Part shown: positions 48,901 through 60,404 of the stretch, in pieces
Numbering within the stretch: the first letter of the stretch is position 1
Layout: each line of letters opens with the position of its first letter
Source: Ignelater luminosus
Taxonomy: Eukaryota > Arthropoda > Insecta > Coleoptera > Elateridae
Reading direction: 5' to 3'
NCBI GenBank assembly: GCA_011009095.1
Contig: VTPC01000943.1
Location: 46,167 to 110,166, forward strand
Length of the DNA: 64,000 nt
Notes under the pieces: model-generated
Told to the model about the DNA's origin: nothing
Databases searched by the model: none
What the model saw: only the letters and a program-made list of their open reading frames with translations
Made by a program: the position numbers and the translations under genes

Positions 48901-51900
48901 AGTCGACGACTGAATTTATAATTTTTTTACATAGAACTTCAGTCTCAGGGAGCAGCAAGAAGCAAATCAGCGTTTCATTGAGCTCAACAGAAGCGAAATA
49001 TATTCCTTTGAGAAAAACTTCAAAAGAAATGTTAAGGATTCAAGAAATGCTAAAAGAAATAAGTGAAAATTAAAGAATCTATTAATGATGAAGTTTGAAT
49101 ATTATCCATCTAGTGATATGCTAGCAGATTTACTTACAAAGCCAGTTGGCGCTTGTACAAGAATTCAACTCTTACGAGAAGAAATTAGTTTAAAAGATTC
49201 ATTCATTCTTCAAGGGAATTTACCAAAAATTTACACAAAACAAACTAGCAAAACAACGCAACCATTCACACTAAAATTCACTAATTATTTGCTACATAAT
49301 TAAGAGACCACTCTCTCAAATTCGTAGAGGAAGAATTTTACACCACACAACCTTAAAGTTTTTCCGCAAACAGAATTTCTCATCCGTGGAATCCACTCTC
49401 AGGAAAAGCTTTCTCGGCACCATCGACAAACACTTTCAATAACACGGAAAAGTGTTAGTATAATTTAATAATTGTGATTATGCTAGGTACTTGAGTATCT
49501 AAGAGAACTTACTTATCTAGGTCTGCTGTCAGAAGCACCTTACCGCAACAAGAATAACTTGACTGAAAATGACTTCATACCTATAAGTAACTTCGGATAG
49601 AACGCTTAAGTACTTACATTAAATTGCTGATTCTGAATTCCTTTTGTGTAAGAATATTGTTCAACCATCTGATAAGCTCGACAAGTCCGACAAGACTGAA
49701 AGGCCCGACCAGCCTGACAAGTCCGATAGGTACGAACGGCCCGAGAGGTCCGAAAGGTCCGAAAGACCCGAACGCCCGACAGGACCGAGAGGCCCAAACG
49801 GCCCGATGACTCGACGCAGGCCCTTCAAGTTCAATTAATTTTTAAAATGAGACCCGGCTAAAAAATTCTTAGTGCTTCGTAAATCGTTTGTTTTGCTTTC
49901 TTTGATTCTGCCTTGCATTTGTTGAGCATCTTTTAATTCTTCATCTTCTCTTGTAATCTCGTTATCAAAATATCTTCCGTGAATTTGTAGTTCTACTTAC
50001 GTTTATTCTCTTGGTATTTGGTATTAATAGTCTTTGGAGTGTTCGCTGGAACCTAAAAATATTCCTTCTTTATTAACTTTACTACCAATAATTCTCAAGT
50101 GTTTCAATCAAAATTGGTCTTTGATTATTCTACAAGTCATATGACGGTTTTTTTTCATTTATTGATCAATTCTGTTTTGTCGATAACTTACTGTAGTAAT
50201 AAGGATCTCTGCCCAACAGTGTCTTTCTAATCTACAAAGTTTAGCACCTGCATTATCTGACCTTGGAAATTCATCACTGAATGTGACTAAAGAATTTATT
50301 TCCTCCCAAGCTCTCTATTTCAATTGGTCTGCATCTACGTGTATTCATTTCAATTGACGAGTTGATTTGTGTTGAACTTCTTCAAGAAACGGTCTCTTTT
50401 CTAGTTTACTTTTGATACAATTCGTACTTTATAATTATTTAGAAATCTTGAACCCATCAACTAATTTATTGTTTACCATATCTTTAATAGCTTTTGGATT
50501 GCTATGACCCAATCTTTCATGTTATAAATATATAGTATATCCTTCGTGTGGTTTCATTTGGTTCCGAATTATTACATGGTGTTCAGCTTAAATTGAGTTT
50601 TGCTTACTCAGTTCGAAGTTGCTCAATTTTTGTTATCAATACATAACTAACTGGTTTTTTTCTTTTTGCAGTTACTTGGAAAATGTCCAAACAAACCATG
50701 GCAAATTAAGAATAAATAGATACAAACACTCCAATCCAATGTTACCACCAATTCCATATCTCACAAAACGGCCTCGTGTACCACTAAGTCCTCGTTTAAA
50801 ATTAAATTTACAAAAGTACGAAGAAAATCAAAAAGTGATACATATATCCAGATCGACATCTCCTATAAATTTTAATAATGAAAATGGTGACAGCGAGGAA
50901 AAGGTAAATGTTGATGATTTTCCTAACGAAGTGCCCGTGAATGCAGAAGAACAAATCTTTTGTTTAGAACAAATAGAAAAACAGTTTAGATCCGGACTAA
51001 GTAATGAGACAGTTGGGGATGGTGATAAAAGAAAGGAAAAAGTTCCAGATATTCCGAAAGATATTCCGCTGCAGTTATTAAATCAAAGCCAGAGGTTGAA
51101 AATTAAAAAACGAAATGAAAATATTGAATCTTTAGAAAGGAAAGAGAAAAAAATTGAAATTCCTGAGTTTGGTATAAATGTAGATGAAGATAGTGAGAGA
51201 CGGTTTTATAAGAATATTAACGTTAAACCTCATCTCAAACCCGCTAATGACGTAAGTGATAATCCTAAGAAGAGTGTTTTGCAGCAAATTTTATATTTTA
51301 ATGAAAAATCCAAATGTAATAATGAAGGAAACAAAATCACCACCGAGAAGAATGCCAAAAAAAGCCCAAGAGGAATCTCTTCCGAATTATATCGCAACTA
51401 CGGTTTGGATAGATGGAAAGACAATATGAAAAGTCTTGAAATGAAAGATTCTAATGAGAGTTTTGAAAGTGAACCTGTAAGAGATAGTAACAATGAAGAT
51501 ACTGCTTCAGGCAAGAAAATAACCACCACGGTGACAACAACTTATGCAAATGAGTCTAATGGAAATTCTAATAAAGCAAGGGTAATTAATGATTTATTCA
51601 AGGAACATTCTTCAGGAAGTTTATCTTCAGCAAGTTCATTGCAATTTTCTAATCATACCAATTTTGGAAAAGATAAGAATGAAAATATTAGTTTGAAGAA
51701 AGACAGACGAATCAATCAAAACGAACCAAAATCTTCAAAAGTTATTGATGGGACTAATTCAATTATTGATAGTATCAAGTCAAAATTCTTCAAAACCTCA
51801 GGAATTTCAAGAATGGAAAGAGGTAAATCTAAAAACTTTCTAGTTACTCATAAATGGTACGTGTACCAATCATTCAAGATCTCTTCTTTCTTTTGTTCTT

Positions 51901-53306
51901 CTTGCAGTCCTGACATACTTGTAGTGTTCTTCGTAGAAAACTGCACTGATTTTGTATACATATTGGTATTTTTTTTAGAAAAACCAACTAAACATGTCGA
52001 ATTAGAAAACCAAGAATCTAATCTTAAATTTCCCAAGGAAACAAGAAACGCCGTAATGTTGCTGATGAATAACAACAATAAAGAAGTTAAATTTGCAGTA
52101 TCAAAAGAGAATATCGAACAGCAAAAAGTGAAACATTACAATCATCGTCGCTATCATCATCATTATCATAATCAAGCAAGTGAAGTTCAAATCAAACGTC
52201 ATCCGGAATATCAAACTTTAACCAAAACATCATACGCCAGGGCAAATGTAAATGTATTTAAGAATTCCTCACATTTGCCTTGCCCAAAAAATTTGTTGTG
52301 TGAAAAAGGTGTGCATAGGGGAAAATGTGGAAAATTGTGTGGACGAGAGATGTTAATTTGTGAGAATAGATGCGAATGTAGAAAAATGAGCTATTGGTGT
52401 CCAGGTGAGTTATGTTTTTCTTTACACTTGTAAAGACTTCAGGTTAAGAACCTTGAAATCTTCTGACTAGATTTTTTAAAATTTTTCTTCATATATTGTA
52501 AACGTCCGAATAACAGGTGAAACAGAAGCTAACCATTACAAAAACTATATAATCTATGAAAATTGTCTCTTGCTTCTGGAATATGGTTTACCACTTCATA
52601 AATAAATCTGCCACTCTAGTACAATTTCGGACACCAGAAAGGAAACTTCTCAAGAGTCCTACATCTGTCTGGACCTCTATGTATTTATCTTTATCTCTTA
52701 CTGCTTAGATCGTCTTGAGGATCCGTAATTGACCACGGAAACCAGAACCTAGTTTCGTTGATTCAACACCAAAACACTGTTTATGATGTCCTGATGAATT
52801 TCAGACCCTCAATGGCCCACGCTTATTAATGACTGTAAAGTTCTCATCTACCTTGTTTTATCTTTAGATTTGCTCAGTTTTAGCACGAACAGTAACTTTG
52901 GACGAGTGATAGGGTACTGCATTGGTGATTGCTGTGTGAGAACTATGTAGTTTAGTTTTCCCGAAAGATTCATGTCTCAACTTTAACGACAAATATGGCA
53001 AATATTCACATGCATTTTCAGAAGTGCTCGATAAATCACACTATCAAAACTTGTCATCCCGAAATTTTAGCGCCCAAACCTCCAGTCATTATTTATCGTT
53101 CTCTCACCATCTTGTCGATTTCCTGGTTTACTTTTAGATTCTGTAACCCGAGGAGAATTGAACATCATCGTCAATAAAGCGACTGGATAATCCACTATGT
53201 CAGCAGATACAAAAGATGGTTTCGTTGGGATTTTGTGATGTCTTGTACTTTCTTTGACCTTTTATTATTTTGATCTTTGTATCAGACACATCAATTATTT
53301 TTTTGC

Positions 53307-53365
<59 letters not shown>

Positions 53366-56300
53366 CCTCCCTCCCTCCCTCCCAAGTAACTTGTACATCA
53401 TAACGAATACACTTGTTTCGCGGTAGAAAAAACGTGGCTATAACAATGATACTGATGAGGTGGTAGTTATTATAAAATAAAAAGACTGCTTCGCAATGGA
53501 AGAACGTTTGAGAAACACTGATCTTTAGTCATTCGAGTCGAGCAAGGAATTTGGAGACTTTAGGATCAAGATATGAACTCGAGTGAGGACACAGGGATCG
53601 TTAGGGTAAGAGCTCTAGAATTAAGAAGAATCTCGATTTGCACCATCACTGCAGAAAAATCTTCATAAACGAAGATAAAGATTGGTTTTATTGATTTAAT
53701 TCAAATTTAGGTCAAGTTGCCGGAAAGTTCCTACAAAATTTCCACCTCGATTGCTGTAAATACCTGAGCGGCAGCGACAGCGTTGCAAAGCAGTCAGATC
53801 TAAGACTAGCTTTAAATAAAAAGCGTGGCCGTCCACAGAAACAGGCACATACAAGACTTGAGAATCTTTGCTCCTCAGACTCCTGAGTGAGTAATTCTAA
53901 AGGGACTACCATTCGCGATTTGCGCATGAAAGAATAGTTTACCTTGGAAAAATTTAACAGATGGTCAATCACCTAAGTACAAGTGGCTGGATTGAAGGAG
54001 ACTTGGCCCCCAGAACATCGGAGGCAACGACTAAACTAAGTACGTTTGGGCAAAAGAATCTAATATCGCTGAGTTTGGAGACGTGGATATTAGATGCTTA
54101 TTGTGCATGGAATCTATAATTAGATAAGTGAAATAATAAGACTAGACTTTTGAATTGATGGTTTTTGCTCGAAAAAACGCCTTTAAGGCTAGACTAGAGA
54201 ACTATGGGAAAGCGAAGAATAACATATAAGCCGTAGCCGTTAGAGAAATAAGTTATCAAGACCTAGTTCAATGACGGCTGTGCACGTGATCTTTCTAAGT
54301 TCTTCTTCAGTATCAGTAAATGCCGATTAATCATAGAACTGCAAATGACATGGAAGAGACAACCAGGGAGGCTCGCTCACCATAACAAATTTAAAAAAAA
54401 AATCAAGCAGTAACAACGGTACGAAACGAGGTCAGCCAGATTTTCCATAGTAAGAAGAAATTAAGTGGAACATTTTCCTGAGTTTTTGTAACGCAATTAG
54501 ATACAAAAGTGGCCCATTTATGAAAGGTGTAGTCTAGAACTACCATGAACCTGGTCAATATCGAGTTCTCCCAACTTCAACATTCTACAAAAATGCAATC
54601 AGATCACTCAACAACAAAGTTTGCGTCTAGGGATAGATATGCCTTAGCAATACTTTGTCTTTAGTTTCCATAATACGCTTAAAAACTGCAACAAAGGTTT
54701 TCTCAGGATGGATTGAACATGATAGATAACTAGGACAGATCACATTGCGAAAAATAGACAATTAACTTAACTCAGGCATCCGAGTCAAGAAGAGGAGAGT
54801 CCCAACCAGTACGCAAATTCCATAATGTTTAGATGAAAAGCTTTAAAGTAGCAAGGGAACAAAAGGAATCTCAAATACCTGGGCTAACTCGGTGAGCAAG
54901 GTATACCTATACAAGGTTTATAGAAAAAAAAGACATTTTAACAAAAGATATTGACGGAAACATTTCAAAGAGGTCCTAAAATTATACATAAGAATTGAGT
55001 TACTATCATCAAAGCCCAGAGAAGGCGGACTAGAATATAGAAAAGAGAATGGAAGGTGAGACAATAAACAAGGGAAAAAAGGACAACAAGACTGTGCCTT
55101 TAATGTTGGACAGCAAGTTTACTAATGAGCACCCAATGACAAACTGGATGAAGTCAACTAAGATGAAGTTTATTAAAACGGTGGGGTTATAGTATTAGAC
55201 GACACCACAGACTATCCAGAAAAAAACCAACAATATAATTAAACGAAGTTTTTTGGGCGTCTTGAAAGAGAGACCACCTTCAGCTGGAAGTATTAGCTCC
55301 TACTGAGACTGATAGCAAGGAAAATCTGTGAAGACCGGGAAGATGTTGGAAGCCTCAGGAAAAAATGCGTAAGGCGCAGAAGTTAGCTGCGACGATGATT
55401 GCATATTGCTTGCACGTGAAGACTTCCTTTGACTCGATTTCAACTGAAGAAAGGGAAGGTAGCTGAGAAAACACATGAGCGAACAGCGGACCGTGGCTTG
55501 CAGTAAAGGTGCCGAAAAGTCTACGATGAATTTTTCAAGATTCTTGCAGGAATGCGAATATTCGCTTGGGAAACTTCCACCTCCTCTGGTGTGGAACCTG
55601 GTTGCTCACAAACTGCTGTGCAGTCAAGGTTTTTGCGCCGTAGAGTATGCTGATGATATAACCATCATATTAGAACGCAAATCTACAAGACAATCAGAGA
55701 AATGATGCAAATGACTTTGAATATAGCATCAAACTGGGCAACAAACGAGGACCACTCGATAAATCTCAAAAAACAGCAATAGTATCCTTCACCAATAGAA
55801 AGAAGCAAGAGGGACTGCATGCTCTAACTTTATATGGTGAATAACTGACAATAACAAGAAAGGTTAAGAACCTTAAAGTGATCTTGGACTTTAAAGCTTA
55901 CCGAAAAAGGCACCGACGACCTTAGTGGTGGTAAGGTATTGAAAAACCTGGTGACTCATATCTAGTATGCTGCTTGATTTTGGAAAAGCAAGGAAATCCT
56001 TACATAAACTGCAGAATGCGGAAAATAGAATTATAATAATTAAATGCAAGAAACTTGAGAAGTTCTGTCTCAGGCCATTGCTCAATCTAGAAAAGGATAG
56101 ACTTTAGAGAAAAGCTAAAGTGAAAAGGTTTAAGGGCCTACGATAAATGTCTGCTGAGCAAATCAGCATCGCAGCATTAAAACGATACGTGACGAAAAAA
56201 TCTCAGGACTGAAAAAAACAAAATCGTTGTTAAAACAAAAGTCAGAAGGAAAATATTTTTAAAGATGTAAAGCAGAACTTTGATGGTCCTGTTAGTAAAG

Positions 56301-59300
56301 AAAGCTGAAGCTCATGTTTTGCTTCCAAATATTCTTGTATTTTCTTAACAACTTTATCAGCAGTAGACTTAGAATAGTTATGCACTAAAAAACTTTAAAA
56401 TATGCATGCAATATGCACTAAAAAGTGTCCTGAATATGCATTAAAATATGCACTTTAAAATACATACAACATAGTATAAATTGGAGCCCTGGACGGGCTA
56501 AAATTTCCAGGTCCCGCCCGGCCCGGCTCGACTAGGGACAAAAGACGCGGCCCAACAAAAAACTCAGTAACTTTCTAGGCCCGAGAGGCCCGACCAGTCC
56601 GAGAGGTTCAAACGGCTCAAGAAGCCCGAACGGCCCAAAGGAGCAAGAAGTTTAGAAGGCCCGAACGGTCCAAAAGGCCCGACAGGCCCTAACAGACCGA
56701 CAGACCCGTATGGCCCGAGAAATCTAAACGGCCCGATAAACCGAAAGGGGCGAGAAGTCCAAAAGGCCCGAACGGCCCGATATACCCTTATGGCCTGACA
56801 GGTCCGAGAGATCCAAACGGCCTGATAGACCCGAAGGACGGAGAAGTTCAAAACGTCTGAAAAGTCCAGAAAGACTCCTACGGTCTGACAGGATCGAGAG
56901 ATCCAAACGGCTCGATAGATTCAAGAGACCCGAAGGACGGAGAAATCCAAAAAGCCCGATGATCCGAAGAATCCGACGGACCCAACAGGTCCGAACGGCC
57001 CGACATACTCATATGGTCTGACAGGTCCGAGAGATCCAAACGGCCCGACAGACCCGAAGGGCCGAGAAGTCCAAAAGGCCTGACGACCCGAATAATCTGA
57101 TAGGCCCGAGAAGGCCAGGAAGATTCTTACGACCTGACAGGCTCAAGAGATTCGAACGGCCTGATAGATCCGAAAGACCCGCAGGGCCGAGAAGTCCAAA
57201 AAGCCCGACGACGAACGGAACGGCCAGACAGGCCCGTATGACGCAACAAACCTGTATGACCCGACAGACCCACATGACCCGACAGGTCCGACAAGATCGA
57301 ACCGGGTCTGTGCAGGCTTATAGTATAAATCAAACTTATAACAAGAAAGTATCATATGATGTAATAATTTTCGAAAAGAAATCGTCTGTCTGACAAGACA
57401 ACGTTATATAGAGAAAAAATACTTTTGGCGTCGCACGAAACAATTGGAATAAACTTTAAATTATTTAAATTTGCTGAATTTACAATGTCCACTCTCTTTG
57501 CTCTTTGCTTTCAAACTGCAAAACTGTTTTAGAAATACACTTGAGATTGCGCGAAATAAAAACTAAATCCTCGTCAACTTTTTTTTTATTTACAGCGTCC
57601 ATAGCTTCTTGTATGCTGTATGCTTCTGTAGGATTAAACTTCTTTTAATCTTTTCAAAATCCTCTGCGTAATACACTGCAGCCTCAATCCAGGTACCCCA
57701 TCGTGTAACAATAGGCAAAGGAGGTAAAGATATACATATCGGTGTCTACGATATCCTTGAACGTGAAGGAAAAACTTTTTTCATTGAGGAGATTAAGGTG
57801 TTCAATTTGGGATGCAGAGAGCGAATCAACTTAGCTACGCGATGTAAGCCATGCGCTAACACGTAGCATGTATTATTTTAGGATACAATACTTTCAATTC
57901 GATTATGGGTTTCTGCATAAAAGACCTAACACGTCATGATTGGTTTTTTATCAAGCTTTCTTTGTCAATAAGTATTATTTGACCTGCTTCTCTTCACTTC
58001 CTAAAATTCCAAAAATATAATTTGTAATATATCTTTTTTTTTCATCTAAAGAGATCTTAATCTTTCTAGTGGGGTATGATACAGTGACATCACGTAATTC
58101 CTTATTGTTGATTTATTTAGAATATTTCGCTTAGTGTGTTTTCCAAAAACTTTGGCGAAAGTCTCATGTTGTAATTTTCCGAAATGCTGTACACAGGTCG
58201 TCATAAAATTCTATTGGTTTAATAGTTAGTAATTTAATATGTGTTTTTTGTTCTGGCTTTTTTCATTCTTATTACTTTGATGTTTTACGGTCTGGAGGTG
58301 TTGAGTTACTCGAAGCTTTTTTGTTACTGTTAGCGGAACTTCAAGAAAATCGCAAAATGAAACACTTCCATCCGTTGTAAAATCACTGAATTCTTTCACG
58401 TACTGATTTAACGCAGAACCTACACTTTTCTTTCCTTTAGACATTATTGTACTCGTATGTGTGTTGTTTACTGTATACACATTCACCTTAGCTAACTTTT
58501 AAACTCAGATTTTCTGCCAAGTAAATTATAAGAACAATAGAAAAATACAGTAGAATTTCTTGTTGGGCTTATAACATCTTTCTTAAAAACCCATCGATAG
58601 TCTGGTGTGATATATATAGTTCATTCATTATTTAGTTAAGAAGATTAAGAATTCCAAGAATTGGACTTAAAAAGAGCGACTTCACTTTGGAAACATTTCT
58701 TAAAATTATGCATATACAGATATGCAAATGCGTAGCTATCCTAAGTCTACTCATTAGTATGGGACTTTCGAAAACTAATGGAAATCAATGGCCACATATT
58801 GAGCAAGCAATAAGTCCTCAAAGTCATTTTTTATTCTGTTTAGAATCATTTGTTTCTCTTTTAGTAGATCATAAAAGTCGATTTTTTCGTTTTAATTACA
58901 ATTTGTATAAATTACTTCAGTTAATTATAAGTATTGTATTAATTGAAACAAATTTATGTACTTTAACGAGAAAATGCATAATTCGTACATTTTTTTAACA
59001 AACGAGAGAAGCATAACGGAACATGTAAGGCTAAAAAAAGAGAGGTCATTCATACATACACACATACACATTTTTTTCGCGGTTAGTGGACTCGATTTTA
59101 GGTTTTTTTAATGCGATGATGCACACGATAATTGATAAACTAACTTGTATTTCATAATAATCACTATTATTGTAATAATTAGTGGTAATCATTGTAAGAG
59201 CAAAAGCATTTTAATTTTTTAGAATGTCAAAATGTTTGGCCGGGTTCGGCTAAACGTTGTGAGAAAAATGATAATGATGATGATAAAGGAAAGCAGGAAT

Positions 59301-59404
59301 TAACTTCTAATAGGATGGATGGAAATTTTTTCAGGAATGAAGATTGTTTCAATTCGGTAGGAAGAGAAGGTAAGGATACAGTATTCACGTTTAGTGAAGA
59401 TTAA
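45909..59404 (+). CDS. Unidentified 659-residue protein with Cys-rich C-terminus
   Basis: Four exons fit in phase: 45909-46129, 50672-51822, 51979-52404 and 59223-59404. The start is the first Met after an acceptor at 45884, so upstream noncoding or even coding exons are possible. Residues 1-460 are polar and mostly Lys/Glu/Asn/Ser, probably disordered, with a short Pro-rich patch (PMLPPIPYLTKRPRVPLSPR) near 95-115. A His/Tyr-rich patch (HYNHRRYHHHYHN) lies near 510. The C-terminus has ten Cys between about 559 and 611 (CPKNLLCEKGVHRGKCGKLC, then CENRCEC, WCPECQNVW), which suggests metal binding or disulphides; no signal peptide supports secretion. I do not recognise the family. Intron 2 (51823-51978, 156 bp) has no stop in frame and may be retained. 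Introns 1 (4.5 kb) and 3 (6.8 kb) are packed with transposon relics. Confidence 0.7.
46420..47790 (+). mobile_element. RTE-like LINE, truncated
   Basis: Plus-strand endonuclease C-terminal part with ITNTMFPHKDIQKFT and then IIDYIIVRKSEL (about 46720-46835), followed by a region with SEIGSAHYLLIW. After a gap comes the end of a reverse transcriptase, with ISRDHTQHRIF, KEFKYLNP, and MAVYNSTYVPTLTYGCKSW (about 47180-47400). It ends in a short TAAG-type tail, AATAAGTAAGTAAGTA at about 47762-47778, as RTE-clade LINEs do. Most of the palm domain is lost. It lies in intron 1 of the unidentified gene, in the same orientation. A mariner-like end motif (CAGACTGTCCGTAAAGTAAT) precedes it at 46191. Confidence 0.8.
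47800..48250 (+). pseudogene. hAT transposase middle fragment
   Basis: Plus-strand remains parallel to the longer relic at 57340-58490 on the other strand. Shared segments include AHGLHRVA (about 47895), VYYAENLEIIKR (about 48068), and the stretch with CAATCTCAAGTGTATTTCTA. Frames are broken and both ends are missing. Confidence 0.65.
48300..49310 (+). mobile_element. Third Ty1/copia relic
   Basis: Plus strand: the end of the protease region and the pre-integrase zinc-binding domain (about 48330-48800), then directly RNase H and the C-terminal end (to about 49300). Integrase core and reverse transcriptase are missing between them. Broken; LTRs not identified. Confidence 0.75.
49311..49670. 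other. Intron interval, nothing recognised
   Basis: Between the copia relic and the GC-rich array; may contain a decayed LTR, but no pair was found. Confidence 0.3.
49675..49860. repeat. GC-rich minisatellite element, copy 4
   Basis: Degenerate units of CCGACAAG, GGCCCGACCAGCC and GTCCGAAAGG, ending with TTTTTAAAATGAGACCCGGC as in copy 3. Shortest copy in the window. Confidence 0.7.
49870..50600 (-). mobile_element. Fourth Ty1/copia relic, opposite strand
   Basis: Minus-strand remains of the integrase region: HSNPKAIKDMVNNKLVDGF-like coding near 50510-50455, and farther remains to about 49880. Broken many times; no LTRs recognised. It ends just before exon 2 of the unidentified gene. Confidence 0.5.
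52405..53312. other. Start of intron 3 of the unidentified gene
   Basis: Begins with the donor GTGAGT at 52405. No recognised element. Confidence 0.4.
53314..53383. repeat. Compound microsatellite (CT)n-(CCCT)n
   Basis: An uninterrupted CT run at 53314-53361 passes into about five CCCT units to 53383, a pyrimidine tract of about 70 bp on one strand. Confidence 0.97.
53700..56240 (+). mobile_element. Jockey-like LINE relic
   Basis: Decayed plus-strand non-LTR retrotransposon. The best-preserved part is the reverse transcriptase around 55560-55690: LVWNLVAHKLL, then GFCAVEYADDITII with the YADD catalytic box. Weaker matches follow (LNIASNWAT, INLKKQ). Upstream, 53800-54060 encodes KRGRPQKQAHTRLENLCSSD, which may belong to an ORF1. 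Many stops and frameshifts interrupt it, and no tail was found. Family placement rests on the RT motif alone. Confidence 0.6.
56485..57325. repeat. GC-rich minisatellite element, copy 5, with higher-order repeat
   Basis: The longest copy (about 840 bp). It begins AGCCCTGGACGGGCT and ends GGGTCTGTGCAGGCTT, again an imperfect inverted pair. Inside, 12-bp-like units (GGCCCGAACGGCC) are organised into longer repeats: CTGACAGG(T/A)(C/T)CGAGAGATCC recurs near 56795, 56885 and 57018 with a diverged copy near 57134. ATAGTATAAAT occurs just outside both ends and may be a target duplication. Confidence 0.8.
57340..58490 (-). pseudogene. hAT transposase, longest relic (BED-finger to dimerisation domain)
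   Basis: Read on the minus strand. It starts with MSKGKKSVGSALNQYVKEF and SVSFCDFLEVPLTVTKK, then RVTQHLQTVKH (about 58440-58290), a CGGBP1-like zinc finger in which the second Cys appears as Leu. It continues through AHGLHRVA (about 57860) and IVTRWGTWIEAAVYYAEDFE (about 57705-57650), the conserved hAT core. The end is LNNLKFIPIVSCDA and VVLSDRR (about 57470-57380). Several frameshifts and stops, so it is inactive. Copies of the same family occur at 43587 and 47800. Confidence 0.8.
58491..59222. other. End of intron 3 of the unidentified gene
   Basis: No element recognised. A 103-residue open frame at 58687-58998 shows no coding signature. The acceptor TTAATTTTTTAG ends at 59222. Confidence 0.4.
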
Positions 59405-60145
59405 GAAAGAAATAATTTTAGATTTAATTTGTTATCGATGTCGAAAAATTAGGTAAAAGAAATGAGAGAGACACAAGAATAAATACTAAATAGATGAATA
59501 GAGGAAATTAAAATTTCATTTATGTGTAAATGTATAATAATTGTATACTTACATAGAGTTTACTCGTTAAATTGGTTATGTTCTATTAAATTTTTTTCCG
59601 TAGCATTCTTAAATTTATGTTTTTAGATATTCTTTTAAGATATGTGTTGTTTTTTATATTTTATTTTTTCTGGAATTGTAATTATTATGTCTATAATTTA
59701 TACTTTTGTTTTGTATAAATTAAAGATTAAAACAGATGCAAAACAGAGCATGTTAAGATAAATTTTGATAATGAAGATCAGATATCAGACTTTCTTTTAA
59801 AATTGAGAATTTAGAAAAGTGTCTTACGGATCATTAATTATAGACTGATTCAATATAATAGTCAATAAATAATATTCTGTCAATAAAATAACTGTTCATC
59901 TTGTAAAAAAGAAATTTAAATAAATCGAGATTTTCTAGGAGACTTTTATTTTGATCAAGTTCAACCACTGTAATGTTATAATCAGCTTTAAATCAAAACA
60001 ATTGCAAATGAACTTTTTATTGTTTTGTTTTAAAATGCATGAATGCTAAAACTTTAAAACACACTACCACCAATAACAATAAATACCCCCTACACAGAAA
60101 TTTCTACAGTGTAAACCGAGCTTCATGTGCAGCTCCCCACCCTGG
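59405..60145. other. 3' flank of the unidentified gene and upstream region of the next promoter
   Basis: Probably the 3' UTR; AATAAA occurs at 59479-59484. AT-rich, no coding similarity. Confidence 0.4.
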
Positions 60146-60404
60146 TATATAAACCAACTTCACAGAGGTCTGCGTAGTTTAATGTTCGGTCGGCGTGTTT
60201 GGATCACTACAATATAAACGGAAAGTGTTTAAGAACCGGCGAGTGTTTTTTTGTTTCTTCAGTAGAGTGAAGGTGTTTAAAAAAAGTACATTTTTTAAAG
60301 AACTGTACAATAATCTTTTGGTTTATTTATCCATTAAGGATTTATAAAAAGATTTCCTAAAGAACAATTTTAAGTTTCTTCGCTTTATTACATAGAGCAA
60401 GCAG
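60146..60404 (+). promoter_or_regulatory. TATA promoter and noncoding first exon of an off-window gene
   Basis: TATATAAA at 60146-60153 lies in a locally GC-richer patch (CTCCCCACCCTGG just upstream). About 30 bp on, near 60178-60190, TTTAATGTTCGGTCGGCG is a plausible initiator with a downstream CGGTCG-like element. The transcript would run without a good start codon to a strong donor GCAG|GTGAGT at 60404/60405. This arrangement is typical of a regulated insect gene with a 5' UTR exon and a long first intron; no coding exon is recognised before the window ends. Confidence 0.55.

Noticed and set aside
58687-58998. 103-residue membrane-like protein
   Set aside because: AT-rich random composition, inside an intron, no similarity or splice support.
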